From NCBI GenBank assembly GCA_049578505.1, contig JBAUMC010000096.1, positions 1 to 64,000 of the forward strand: 64,000 nt of DNA, in the 5' to 3' direction. The notes under the pieces are model-generated. The model was not told the DNA's origin. It was given only the letters and a program-made list of their open reading frames with translations, and ran no database searches. The DNA comes from JAGVPT01 sp049578505 (GTDB taxonomy: Bacteria; Bacteroidota; Ignavibacteria; UBA10030; UBA8401). Shown one piece after another: positions 33,467-42,558 of the stretch (the first letter of the stretch is position 1; each line of letters begins with the position of its first letter). The position numbers and the translations under genes are program-made.

Positions 33467-34891
33467 ATGGTTTTTTCATATTCAGATTTGTACGGCATAT
33501 CTCCCGTTCTTACAGTTTCGCTCACGGCGCTCATCGCGCTCATCGTAAAATCGGCCATGCGAAAGAGTGAAACGACACTCCTTATCGTCGGGATCGTTGG
33601 GATTCTTATCAGCATGATTTTTAGCGTTATTACCTTCTCCCTGAGCACTACCGCCTTTAACGATATGGTGCTCGTCGGCGGCTACGCGAGTTTCTTCGAC
33701 CTTCTCTTCCTTACCGTTGGATTGCTCACGTTTCTCCTTTCTGAATCATATTTGAAAAAAGAGCATATCAATTTCGGCGAGTTTTATGTGCTTGTCCTTC
33801 TTGCAGTTGCAGGAATGATGTTGATGGGTTCATCTGCTGATTTGATCACGCTGTTCCTTGGCATCGAATTGATGTCGGTATGTTTTTACATTCTTGCCGG
33901 ATTTATGAGAACCAGGAATAGCTCGAATGAAGCGGCGCTGAAATATTTTCTCCTTGGAGCATTTGCTACCGGGTTTCTTCTCTACGGCATCGCGCTTGTG
34001 TATGGGACGACAGGCACAACAAATTTATTGCGGATTGCCGCACGGCATCCGAGTGCAGCGGTGCAGCCGTGGTACAGCGTAGGGTTTGGATTGCTGCTCA
34101 TCGGTCTTTCGTTCAAGGTTGCGGCCGTGCCGTTTCATATGTGGGCTCCGGACGTGTATGAGGGGTCGCCGACTACGGTATCCGGAATGATGTCCACCGG
34201 CGGGAAAGCCGCGGCGTTTGCCGCATTTGTCCTGGTTTTTTCGATTCCGATGGCACAGCATGATGAAGGATTAAAGTTTATTCTCGCGGTGATTGCTGCG
34301 GGTTCGATGATTGTCGGTAATCTTTTCGGACTGGCTCAAACTAATCTTAAACGCATGCTTGCGTATTCCAGCGTTGCACATGCCGGATACATGCTGATCG
34401 GCATTGCATCGGGGCAGCCGCTTGGCCAGCAAGGTATTCTCTTTTACCTTGTGTCCTATGCGTTCACAAACCTTGGTGCATTTGGCATCATTTCGATCCT
34501 TGAAAAAGAGTCCGGCGAGAATGTCACGTACGAGGATTATGCAGGGCTTGGCACACGCAAACCTGTCCTTGCAGGCCTGCTGGCCGCGTTCATGTTCTCG
34601 TTGACGGGCATTCCGCCTTTCGCCGGGTTCGTAGGAAAATATTATCTCTTTACAAGTGCGGTCGAGTCAAATTTAACATGGCTCGCAATTCTCGGCGTAG
34701 TAACGAGCCTGCTGTCGGCCTTTTATTACCTTCGTGTCGTCGTCTATATGTATTTTCGCGACACGAAGGAAACGGCGGAAATTCACCTCCCTCGCCTTGC
34801 GTTTTGTGCGATCTTTATTTCCGCGCTTGGAATTATCATTCTCGGAATACTTCCTTCACTCATATTGAATGTTACACAATTGCTTTTTTGA
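33467..34891 (+). CDS. nuoN: NADH-quinone oxidoreductase subunit N
   Basis: 474 residues, 14 membrane helices. 'FLGIELMSVCFYILAGFMR' holds the TM5 Glu, 'SFKVAAVPFHMWAPDVYEGSPTTVSGMMSTGGKAAAFA' region the TM7-8 Lys residues, 'TNLKRMLAYSSVAHAGYML' the central Lys. Third antiporter-like subunit. GAGG precedes the ATG. It is 21 bp after the antiporter gene and closes the operon at a terminator (34912-34953). Confidence 0.96.
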   Translation: MVFSYSDLYGISPVLTVSLTALIALIVKSAMRKSETTLLIVGIVGILISMIFSVITFSLSTTAFNDMVLVGGYASFFDLLFLTVGLLTFLLSESYLKKEHINFGEFYVLVLLAVAGMMLMGSSADLITLFLGIELMSVCFYILAGFMRTRNSSNEAALKYFLLGAFATGFLLYGIALVYGTTGTTNLLRIAARHPSAAVQPWYSVGFGLLLIGLSFKVAAVPFHMWAPDVYEGSPTTVSGMMSTGGKAAAFAAFVLVFSIPMAQHDEGLKFILAVIAAGSMIVGNLFGLAQTNLKRMLAYSSVAHAGYMLIGIASGQPLGQQGILFYLVSYAFTNLGAFGIISILEKESGENVTYEDYAGLGTRKPVLAGLLAAFMFSLTGIPPFAGFVGKYYLFTSAVESNLTWLAILGVVTSLLSAFYYLRVVVYMYFRDTKETAEIHLPRLAFCAIFISALGIIILGILPSLILNVTQLLF

Positions 34892-34911
34892 TATTCATTC
34901 TCGAATATGTA

Positions 34912-34953
34912 CCGTCCATTTTTGTTGCTGGTGAATGGACGGTTTTCTTTTTT
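34912..34953 (+). terminator. Rho-independent terminator after nuoN, reaching the nnr ribosome site
   Basis: A 9-bp perfect stem (CCGTCCATT 34912-34920 / AATGGACGG 34934-34942), 13-nt loop, then a T-rich run 34943-34953 (TTTTCTTTTTT). The T-run abuts GGAG at 34953-34956, the ribosome site of the next gene, so terminator and translation signal touch. Confidence 0.85.
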
Positions 34954-34962
34954 GGAGCATTT

Positions 34963-36531
34963 GTGATTTCTCTTGTCACCGCTCAACATATGAAGGAACT
35001 AGACGATCTGGCGGTTCGCCGATACGGGATTCCCTCGCTGCTTCTGATGGAAAATGCCGGACGCTCTGTCGTCGAGGAGATCGAACGTCGATTCGGGGCG
35101 ACAGCAGGGAAAGCAATTCTTGTTATTTCGGGGAAAGGCAAGAACGGAGGCGACGGAATTGTTGCAGCCCGGTATGCGATAGACCGTGGAGCGGACACGA
35201 CTATTCTTTTCTTGGGAGATGAAGCTGATCTACGAGACGATGTCAAGACGAATTACGATATTTTAAAAAAGACGGCCGATCCCAATTTGACTATTCTACA
35301 CACTTTCAATAAAAAAGATTTGTCTCGAAAGAAATTCGATTTCATCATTGATGCGATTTTTGGAACGTCGTTTCGCGGCGAAGTAAAAGGCAATTTCAAA
35401 AACGTAATTGAGTGGATTAATCTGCAGCACGATTCAAAAATCATTGCCGTCGATATTCCTTCGGGTCTTGATGCATCATCGGGTGAATGTTCTTCGACGG
35501 TTGTTAAAGCATGTCTTACTGTGACGATGGTGTTGCCAAAGGTCGGTTTGTATCTGGGAAAGGGGAGGGAGTATGCAGGCTCCGTTGCTGTCTCTGATAT
35601 TCAGATACCCGATCGTTTGCTAGAAGAAAAGAAATCTGCTGTATCTCTCGTCGAGGAGAACGACGTTTGCAATGGATTGCCCGTGAGATCGATCGCGGCG
35701 CATAAGCAGAGCGTTGGAAGAATTTTCGTGCTTGCCGGATCGAAAGGTTTGACGGGAGCAGCATTACTCTGCTCGCAGTCAGCGATGAAGGCAGGAGCGG
35801 GTGCGGTCGTACTTGGAATACCGTCTGCCGTATTCCCGGCGGTTTCGCGGCGAACTCTGGAGGTAATGCCGTTTGAGCTGCCTTCGACTCCCGATGGTTC
35901 ACTAGCATCTTCAGGCTTGAAAGACATTGAGCAAAAAATGAAGTGGGCGGATGTTATGCTCATCGGTCCCGGTTTATCGCAGAACGCGGAGACTCAAAAA
36001 ATCGTACAAAAAATAATTTCCACCTCGAGAAAGACGCTCGTCATCGATGCCGACGGGCTGAATGCATTGGCAAAGGAGATCTCTATTCTTCGCAGAAGAA
36101 AGTGCAAATCTGTTGTTCTTACTCCGCACTTGGGAGAATTTTCCCGACTAGTTGCATTGCCCGCCGGCGAGATTGAAAAGAATAAGCTCGACATTGCGCG
36201 GTCATTTGCCCGAAAAAATGATGTTATTCTGGTGCTGAAAGGTGCGCCTACAATTATCGCCGTGCCCGACGGTGATGTGTTTGTCAATCCGACAGGAAAT
36301 GCGGGGATGGCGACTGCAGGATCTGGAGATGTTCTCGCCGGAGTTATTGCCGCCCTTATCGGTCAACATAGTACGCCAGCTCAGGCGGCCATCAATGGCG
36401 TCTACGTTCACGGGCGTGCAGGAGACCTTGCGCGCGATGATATCGGTGAAATGGGAATGATCGCCAGCGATATTATGAGCCATATCCCAGCCGTTCTGCG
36501 AATATTACAGGGTGGAAGGAACAGAACGTAG
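34963..36531 (+). CDS. nnr: Bifunctional NAD(P)HX epimerase / ADP-dependent dehydratase
   Basis: 522 residues from GTG 34963, GGAG 6 nt upstream; the frame is open further upstream inside nuoN but that is not used. N-terminal YjeF_N epimerase (about 5-215): 'LLMENAGRSVVEEI', 'GKGKNGGDGIVAARY', 'DAIFGTSFRGEVKG', 'DIPSGLDASSG'. C-terminal YjeF_C dehydratase (about 245-515): 'AGSKGLTGAALLCSQSAMKAGAG', 'GPGLSQNAET', 'DADGLNAL', 'LTPHLGEFSRL', 'GNAGMATAGSGDVLAG'. It repairs hydrated NAD(P)H. Being next to the complex I operon is a sensible NADH-related context, although a terminator separates them. Confidence 0.95.
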   Translation: MISLVTAQHMKELDDLAVRRYGIPSLLLMENAGRSVVEEIERRFGATAGKAILVISGKGKNGGDGIVAARYAIDRGADTTILFLGDEADLRDDVKTNYDILKKTADPNLTILHTFNKKDLSRKKFDFIIDAIFGTSFRGEVKGNFKNVIEWINLQHDSKIIAVDIPSGLDASSGECSSTVVKACLTVTMVLPKVGLYLGKGREYAGSVAVSDIQIPDRLLEEKKSAVSLVEENDVCNGLPVRSIAAHKQSVGRIFVLAGSKGLTGAALLCSQSAMKAGAGAVVLGIPSAVFPAVSRRTLEVMPFELPSTPDGSLASSGLKDIEQKMKWADVMLIGPGLSQNAETQKIVQKIISTSRKTLVIDADGLNALAKEISILRRRKCKSVVLTPHLGEFSRLVALPAGEIEKNKLDIARSFARKNDVILVLKGAPTIIAVPDGDVFVNPTGNAGMATAGSGDVLAGVIAALIGQHSTPAQAAINGVYVHGRAGDLARDDIGEMGMIASDIMSHIPAVLRILQGGRNRT

Positions 36532-36620
36532 ACGGCAAAGGCGTTCACACGCATAATCTTTTAACGTCGACGAGACGTTGTGCCGGAATCAGTGGAAATT
36601 AAAACAAAAACTCGCCTGGC

Positions 36621-37847
36621 TTGAAAAGTATGGTACTGCAGATAGTTTTATTATTTGTCTTTATTATTTTTAGCGGGCTTTTTGCTTCCTCGGAGATCGT
36701 TTTCATCGTTGCGAATAAAGCGAAGTTGCAGGTCCGGGCACGCGGGAAGAAATTCGGTGCAGCGCAAGCCTTGTCGTTTGTCAGCACGCCGGAGGAGTAC
36801 CTCACGACGGTGCTTGTCGGAAATAACATTGCGAATATTGCTTTCTCTTCAATTGCCGCCATTGTCTTGCGTCAATATTTCCATTTGCCGAATACCATTA
36901 TTACTATTCTTGTAGCCCTCGTCATTCTGCTTTGCGGAGAATTATTTCCGAAATCGCTCCTCCGCGTAGTAGCAGATGCCGTCGTTCCTTACGCTTCATC
37001 GTTTCTTCAAGCATGCCGCATTATTTTATCGCCGTTGATCTGGCTGACCCAGCAGGCATCGGGGATGATCATAGCAATGCTAGGTTTCGAAAAATCGAAC
37101 GTCGGGAGGTTTTTGCACAAAAAAGATGTTGAAATCCTTTTAAAAGAGAGCGAGGAAGTAGGAGCTGTCGGGATTGATGAGCGGAAAAAAATAATCAAGG
37201 TCATCACGCTGAACGATGTCCTTGCCAAGGACGTTATGAAAGCAAGGGCGAATGTAGTCGCCGTTGAAATAAAAACGTCAGTGAAGCAGGCATGGCAGGT
37301 GCTCGTTGAACGAGGCTACTCGAAATTACTCGTCTACGACCAAACAATCGATAATATTATCGGCGTCGTTTTTGCGAGAGATTTTTTTTCCAGGCCGCGG
37401 ACGCTTTCTCAGATTTTGCGCGAGACGGTTTTTGTCCCTGAGACGAAAAATTGTTCGGATCTTTTCCGTGATTTTCGGCTTAAGAAAATTTCACTTGCGG
37501 TCGTCGTCGACGAATTTGGAGGGACAGCAGGGGTTGTCACGTCAGAGGACATCCTCAAAGAATTTCTGGGGGAGATTTCGGACGACCAGCAGGAGAGCGA
37601 CCAACAGGTCAAGAAATTGGCAGATGGGTCGTTTCTTGTCAGCGGGAAAACAGAAATTCACAAGCTGGAGAATGCTTCAGGCCTGCAGATTCCCGACGGC
37701 CCGTACGATACGATTGCGGGCTTCGTCATGCATTCGCTCGGACGGATCCCGTTTGAGAAAGAAGAAGTGAGAATCGGATCGATGTTGATCAACGTTCTCA
37801 GGGCAACAAAGACAAAAATTGAATTGCTCAAGATTCAAGTGCAGTGA
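36621..37847 (+). CDS. CNNM/CorC-type membrane protein (DUF21 plus CBS pair)
   Basis: 408 residues from TTG 36621. DUF21 membrane domain (about 1-140) with 'FSGLFASSEIVFIVANKAKL', and 'VGNNIANIAFSSI'. Two CBS domains (about 205-325) with 'VVVDEFGGTAGVVTSEDILKEFLG' and a C-terminal CorC/HlyC domain (about 335-405, 'DGSFLVSGKTEIHKLE'). Family members are linked to Mg2+/Co2+ efflux or resistance; the old 'hemolysin' name is misleading. Overlaps the following MFS gene by 4 bp. Confidence 0.88.
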   Translation: MKSMVLQIVLLFVFIIFSGLFASSEIVFIVANKAKLQVRARGKKFGAAQALSFVSTPEEYLTTVLVGNNIANIAFSSIAAIVLRQYFHLPNTIITILVALVILLCGELFPKSLLRVVADAVVPYASSFLQACRIILSPLIWLTQQASGMIIAMLGFEKSNVGRFLHKKDVEILLKESEEVGAVGIDERKKIIKVITLNDVLAKDVMKARANVVAVEIKTSVKQAWQVLVERGYSKLLVYDQTIDNIIGVVFARDFFSRPRTLSQILRETVFVPETKNCSDLFRDFRLKKISLAVVVDEFGGTAGVVTSEDILKEFLGEISDDQQESDQQVKKLADGSFLVSGKTEIHKLENASGLQIPDGPYDTIAGFVMHSLGRIPFEKEEVRIGSMLINVLRATKTKIELLKIQVQ

Positions 37848-39097
37848 TTGATATGCGGAAGTTGGAATCCATTGTGCGGCCACTGTACATGCTCCCTGTG
37901 TTTCGATCGTTGAGGCATCGAAACTATCGCCTTTTTTTCTTCGGTCAGCTTTTTTCTCTGATCGGGACATGGATGCAGAACATCGGCCAGGCATGGCTTG
38001 TTTATCAATTGACGCATTCTTCGGTGTGGCTGGGAGCGATCGGTTTTCTCACATCGGTTCCTGTACTTTTGTTTTCCATGTTTGGCGGGACGCTGGCCGA
38101 CAAGATTTCCAAAAAAAGGCTGATCGTCGCGACGCAGACAGCATCGATGGTGCAAGCGTTCATTCTTGCGCTGCTAGTGTGGACTAATGTGGTTACGCCC
38201 GTGATCGTTGGCGTGCTAGCATTCACTTTGGGGATGATCAACGCCTTCGACATGCCGGGGAGGCAATCGTTTGTCGTTGAGATGGTAGGAAAAGATGATC
38301 TGCCAAATGCTATTGCGCTCAATTCCGCGGTCTTCAACAGCGCGAGAATGTTTGGCCCGGCCATCGGCGGAATCGTGATCGGCCTTTTAGGTGTCGGATG
38401 GTGTTTCTTTCTGAACGGTATTTCTTTTATTGCAGTCATTATCGGATTGCTGATGATGAACGTCGTGGAAAAGATCGCACCAAAAACTGAGTCTTCCTTT
38501 CTTCATTCTATAAGAGAAAGCGTGAACTATGTTCAATCGGACGCTACCTCGAAAGCGATCATGACGCTGGTTGCCATGGTAACAATCTTTGGCTGGTCGT
38601 ACTCCGTTATGCTGCCAATATTTGCGGATAGGATTCTGAATATCGGTGCCATAGGCCTTGGAAATCTTCTCACAGCAAACGGCATTGGCGCCCTCATTAG
38701 CGCGTTAACCGTCGCATCGGTCGGGCATAAAGTTCATCCCCGCAAATTCATTTATACAGGTTTATCTATTTTTATTTTTTCGATCTTCATCTTCACTGCC
38801 TCATCGTCGCCGCTTCTCTCGATGGCCTGTCTCGTTGGAGTCGGCATCGGATTGATCGCTTTTTTTGCAACCGCAAATGCTACTCTGCAAATGCGCACTC
38901 CCGACCATCTGAGGGGAAGGGTCATGGGACTCTACTCGCTTGTCTTTCAGGGTTTTTTCCCGTTCGGAAGCCTGGGATTAGGAGTGCTGGCAAATGTTGT
39001 CGGGGTCCGGCTCGCCGTCGCGAGCGGTGCTTGTATCTGCGGGATCTCCGGGAGCGCGGTGTATCACGTGATGAAGAAAAAGAGAGGACGTATCTAA
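37844..39097 (+). CDS. MFS exporter, EntS-like (MFS_3)
   Basis: 417 residues from GTG 37844 (or ATG 37853). Opens with 'FRSLRHRNYRLFFFGQLFSLIGTWMQNIGQAWLVY', a block (named only) diagnostic of the enterobactin-exporter-like MFS branch; 'GGTLADKISKKRLIV' is the loop 2-3 motif and 'LRGRVMGLYSLVFQGFFP' marks the second half. Twelve helices. Substrate not predictable; siderophore or drug efflux are common. Translationally coupled to the CNNM-type gene. Confidence 0.85.
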   Translation: MIDMRKLESIVRPLYMLPVFRSLRHRNYRLFFFGQLFSLIGTWMQNIGQAWLVYQLTHSSVWLGAIGFLTSVPVLLFSMFGGTLADKISKKRLIVATQTASMVQAFILALLVWTNVVTPVIVGVLAFTLGMINAFDMPGRQSFVVEMVGKDDLPNAIALNSAVFNSARMFGPAIGGIVIGLLGVGWCFFLNGISFIAVIIGLLMMNVVEKIAPKTESSFLHSIRESVNYVQSDATSKAIMTLVAMVTIFGWSYSVMLPIFADRILNIGAIGLGNLLTANGIGALISALTVASVGHKVHPRKFIYTGLSIFIFSIFIFTASSSPLLSMACLVGVGIGLIAFFATANATLQMRTPDHLRGRVMGLYSLVFQGFFPFGSLGLGVLANVVGVRLAVASGACICGISGSAVYHVMKKKRGRI

Positions 39098-39115
39098 TTG
39101 AGAGAAAGTACAACC

Positions 39116-41095
39116 ATGAAATCGTTAGGATTATTTTTGCTGGTGAACATTTTAACTCCCTTGATCATGTTCGGGCAGGGGGGCGATGAACAATTATTTC
39201 GCGCAGCGATCAGTGCATCGTCGGATAGTGTAAAGTTGTCCGGGCTGACGAAACTCATTACGACCTATCCGCAAAGCAGGTTATTGGATCAAGCGTACGG
39301 AGAAAAATTCAGTATTCTTCTCTCCATCCATCAGGACAGCACGGCGTTTCTTGTCGTTCATAATTGTCTTGCAGCAATTGAATCGCAAAACATTCCGGGG
39401 GCACTCCACAATTTTGCGATGGAACTCGCATACAGGAAGCAATATCCGGACAGCGCACTGGTCTTTGTAGACTCCGCGATATCGTTGTATCAAAAGAGAC
39501 ACGGGAGGCCGAACCCGGCATTCCTTTATACCCGGGCGACGAGTCTTTTTCTTCTGAAGAAGTTTGCAGAAGCCGAGTCGACACAACGAGAGGCAATCGG
39601 GTTCTTGCCGCCGTCCGCAATATTTGACAGCCGGTACAGCAATTATTTTGCCCAACTTGGTATGATTCAGCTCGAGACAAATAGGGGTGTAGAAGGCCTC
39701 CAACAATTTGTTCACGCTAGTTTTATTTCGCTGCAACCGTCGATTGAATATGCAAGCCTCGACTCCTTGTTCCGCACGAGGCTGAAGGATTCTGCCCTCG
39801 TCGCCCGAATCCGAGACAGCCTTTTCGAACGTATCGCCAGAGACTACATGCGTAGCGACAGGGATACTTCTACCGCAAAAAGATATATCGCCGAGAGTTT
39901 TTCTCGAAACCGAGTTTTCATGAAGAAGGCAATTGAGTTAGCACAGGAGGCGTACCGCGGGGCGGCTGCGAGGTCTTTCGAGGAGCGGTGCGATGCTGCC
40001 GCATCACTCGGAATTGTTCTGTTCAATGCCGGCAACGATGTTGAAGCGGAGAAGTACCTTACGGAGGCTCTCCAGACGAAACTGCCGACTGAAACTGAGC
40101 TGTTTCTCGATCTCGGTTCCGCGCAAGAAAGCTCTGGAAAAAAGAATGAGGCGTTCGACACCTATTTGACCGGCGTGACGATCAGCCGGCCATCGGTGTT
40201 AATGAAGCCGCTTCTGACCTTGCAAAAAGAATTGTATCCCCACGCGTCAATCGATTCTCTGATTACGCTAGCCCAGCGAAAGTTGGTCGACTTCTTTCCT
40301 GATAAATATAAACGGCCCGAAACAACGGAGGATGAGCCGAATCAAAAGACTGTTTTGGCTGAATTGTTTACTGGATCCGAGTGTCGCCCTTGTCAGGCGG
40401 CAGATATTGCGTACGATAAACTTCTTGAGCGTTACGATCTTTCGGAACTCGCCCTGTTAGAATATCATCTCAATATACCCAGACCCGACCCAATGTCGAA
40501 CACGGATACAGAATTACGGTCGCACTATTACGGCGTGAACAGCACTCCAACGTCGATTATCGATGGAACTACCGTTATGAACTCAGGAGGCCCGGGGATT
40601 GTTGCCAGATCAAAATTTGCAATATACGCAGACGCCGTTGACCGGACTCTCAACTCTAAGGCTGAAGCTTACTTAAAAATTTCAGCCAGAATTCGTAGGA
40701 ATAAAATTTCGATAGCCGTTTCGGCGAGCGTGAATAAGATCCGTAAATCGGATAGACTCCGGATTGTATTGGCCGAGGACGGGATGCGATATCAAGGGAC
40801 GAGCGGAATATGGGAACATAGATTCGTGGTCCGGAAGATGATCCGAGGCGCGAGCGGAATCTCGTTCAAGTCCAACGGGAGAGCAGCGGTCAAAGATGCG
40901 TTTACGGTCTCTTCAATTGAAGATCAGCTAGAAAAATATCTTGATACTTACGAAAAGAGCTTGCAGGGCTCCGGGACATCGTTCAAAGAGAAAAAGTCAG
41001 AGATTGATCCCAAACAATTGTACATCGTAGCGTTTATCCAGGATGATGCAACTCGCAGAATCCTTCAATCTACTATTATCAAGGTAAAACGATGA
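39116..41095 (+). CDS. Exported TPR-rich protein with thioredoxin-like/Omp28-like domain
   Basis: 659 residues from ATG 39116, preceded by AGAGAAAG; signal peptide about 1-20 (LTPLIMFGQG). Residues 20-400 are helical repeats of TPR type (for example 'AFLYTRATSLFLLKKFAEAE', 'LGIVLFNAGNDVEAEKYLTEAL', 'LFLDLGSAQESSGKKNEAF'). From about 410 a thioredoxin-like part begins with 'VLAELFTGSECRPCQAAD', redox pair Cys423/Cys426, and 'YYGVNSTPTSIIDG', a cis-Pro loop. The last 150 residues are beta-rich. I infer a periplasmic or surface protein with a redox or folding role. The 3' end overlaps the M64 peptidase gene (ATGA). Confidence 0.7.
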   Translation: MKSLGLFLLVNILTPLIMFGQGGDEQLFRAAISASSDSVKLSGLTKLITTYPQSRLLDQAYGEKFSILLSIHQDSTAFLVVHNCLAAIESQNIPGALHNFAMELAYRKQYPDSALVFVDSAISLYQKRHGRPNPAFLYTRATSLFLLKKFAEAESTQREAIGFLPPSAIFDSRYSNYFAQLGMIQLETNRGVEGLQQFVHASFISLQPSIEYASLDSLFRTRLKDSALVARIRDSLFERIARDYMRSDRDTSTAKRYIAESFSRNRVFMKKAIELAQEAYRGAAARSFEERCDAAASLGIVLFNAGNDVEAEKYLTEALQTKLPTETELFLDLGSAQESSGKKNEAFDTYLTGVTISRPSVLMKPLLTLQKELYPHASIDSLITLAQRKLVDFFPDKYKRPETTEDEPNQKTVLAELFTGSECRPCQAADIAYDKLLERYDLSELALLEYHLNIPRPDPMSNTDTELRSHYYGVNSTPTSIIDGTTVMNSGGPGIVARSKFAIYADAVDRTLNSKAEAYLKISARIRRNKISIAVSASVNKIRKSDRLRIVLAEDGMRYQGTSGIWEHRFVVRKMIRGASGISFKSNGRAAVKDAFTVSSIEDQLEKYLDTYEKSLQGSGTSFKEKKSEIDPKQLYIVAFIQDDATRRILQSTIIKVKR

Positions 41096-42519
41096 AAACG
41101 TGGAGAGCCGTCATTGTAGTCTTCCTCCTTTTGATCACATCGATTCGGGCGAAAAGTTCCGATCGATTTGAACAATATTTTACGGACACAACATTCCGGT
41201 TTGATTATTACCATACAGGAACGAAAAGGGAAGAACGAATCAACACCGACAAAATGTACGTCGAAGGGGAATGGCCGGGGAGTCTAACCAACCTCATCGA
41301 TACATTGAATCTCGGGGAATACTTTTTCCGGATCACAGATGTTGCCAGCAACCGGACGATTTATTCACGCGGGTATTGCTCTTTGTTTGATGAGTGGCAA
41401 ACAACCGACGAAGCAGCCTCGGGGACGTTTAGGACGTTTAACGAGACACTTCTCTTTCCGTATCCATTAAGAAAATTCCAACTGACTATTTCACGTCGAA
41501 CGAAGCAAATGGTGTTCAGCGACATCTTCTCGACGGTAATTGATCCCAGCGGGACCGACATTCATCGTGAAAAGTCACATGCAGCCGCAGGGGCAGTGGA
41601 ATTACTTTTTAACGGAGATATTCATTCAAAAGTTGACATCGCGATTCTCGGCGACGGCTACACGAAAGCTGAAATGGGGAAGTTCTTGAGCGACGCACGC
41701 CATTTTACCGGCATTTTATTTTCTACCGAGCCGTTCAAACATCGGAAAAAAGATTTTAACGTTCGGGCAGTGGAAGTAGAATCTCACGAATCTGGGATCG
41801 ACCAGCCGGATCAACATATCTGGACTGACCACGCCCTCGGCACGACTTACGATTCATTCGGCTCCGCCAGGTATGTGCTCACCGACGCGAACAAGGCAGT
41901 CAGGGACTGCGCTGCTGCGGTTCCCTACGACTTTATTTTTATCCTGGTGAATACTAACCGCTATGGCGGCGGCGGGATATTCCAACTTTATGCTGTATGT
42001 TTTGCAAATGGCGAAACTCCCGCAACTGCGTGGCAGGCCGACTATGTATTTGTCCACGAGTTCGGCCATTCTTTTGCAGGACTCGGCGATGAGTATTACT
42101 CATCCTCTGTAGCATATAATGATTTTTATCAAAAGGGGATCGAGCCCTGGGAGCCAAACATCGCGGGCGATATTTCTCGGCAAGGATTGAAGTGGAAAAA
42201 TTTTGTGAAACCCGAAACTCCACTTCCCACGCAATGGAATAAATCTTTGTATGACAGCATGGAAACCGAGCGAGGGAAATTAAGACGCGAAATGCCGGGC
42301 TATGCCGAAAAACGACAGGCCATTTTGGATGCCGAACATGCAGTGTTGAGCGACTCTCAATTGTCCGGTGTTGTGGGTGCCTTCGAAGGAGCAGGATATA
42401 GTTCTACAGGTTTGTACCGTCCCTCGCTTGACTGCCGTATGTTTTCGCTTAGCCTCACTGATTTTGACCCGGTATGTGCAAGAGCAATTGAGAGGATGAT
42501 CGACTTTTACACAAAATAA
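41092..42519 (+). CDS. Peptidase M64 (IgA-peptidase-like) secreted metalloprotease
   Basis: 475 residues with a signal peptide (about 1-20). The zinc motif HEFGHSFAGLGDEYY has His322, Glu323, His326 and Asp333, matching the M64 family. The N-terminal 160 residues form a beta-rich domain resembling the M64 N-terminal region; 'VDIAILGDGYTKAEMGKF' and 'NRYGGGGIFQLYAVCF' are further family blocks. Only the Clostridium ramosum IgA protease is well known; environmental homologues are uncharacterised. Translational coupling to the TPR/thioredoxin-like gene suggests they act together, for example in protein feeding or surface turnover. Confidence 0.87.
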   Translation: MKTWRAVIVVFLLLITSIRAKSSDRFEQYFTDTTFRFDYYHTGTKREERINTDKMYVEGEWPGSLTNLIDTLNLGEYFFRITDVASNRTIYSRGYCSLFDEWQTTDEAASGTFRTFNETLLFPYPLRKFQLTISRRTKQMVFSDIFSTVIDPSGTDIHREKSHAAAGAVELLFNGDIHSKVDIAILGDGYTKAEMGKFLSDARHFTGILFSTEPFKHRKKDFNVRAVEVESHESGIDQPDQHIWTDHALGTTYDSFGSARYVLTDANKAVRDCAAAVPYDFIFILVNTNRYGGGGIFQLYAVCFANGETPATAWQADYVFVHEFGHSFAGLGDEYYSSSVAYNDFYQKGIEPWEPNIAGDISRQGLKWKNFVKPETPLPTQWNKSLYDSMETERGKLRREMPGYAEKRQAILDAEHAVLSDSQLSGVVGAFEGAGYSSTGLYRPSLDCRMFSLSLTDFDPVCARAIERMIDFYTK

Positions 42520-42558
42520 TTGATTGAGTGATTACCGTTTCTTCAATTCCTAGAGGTT

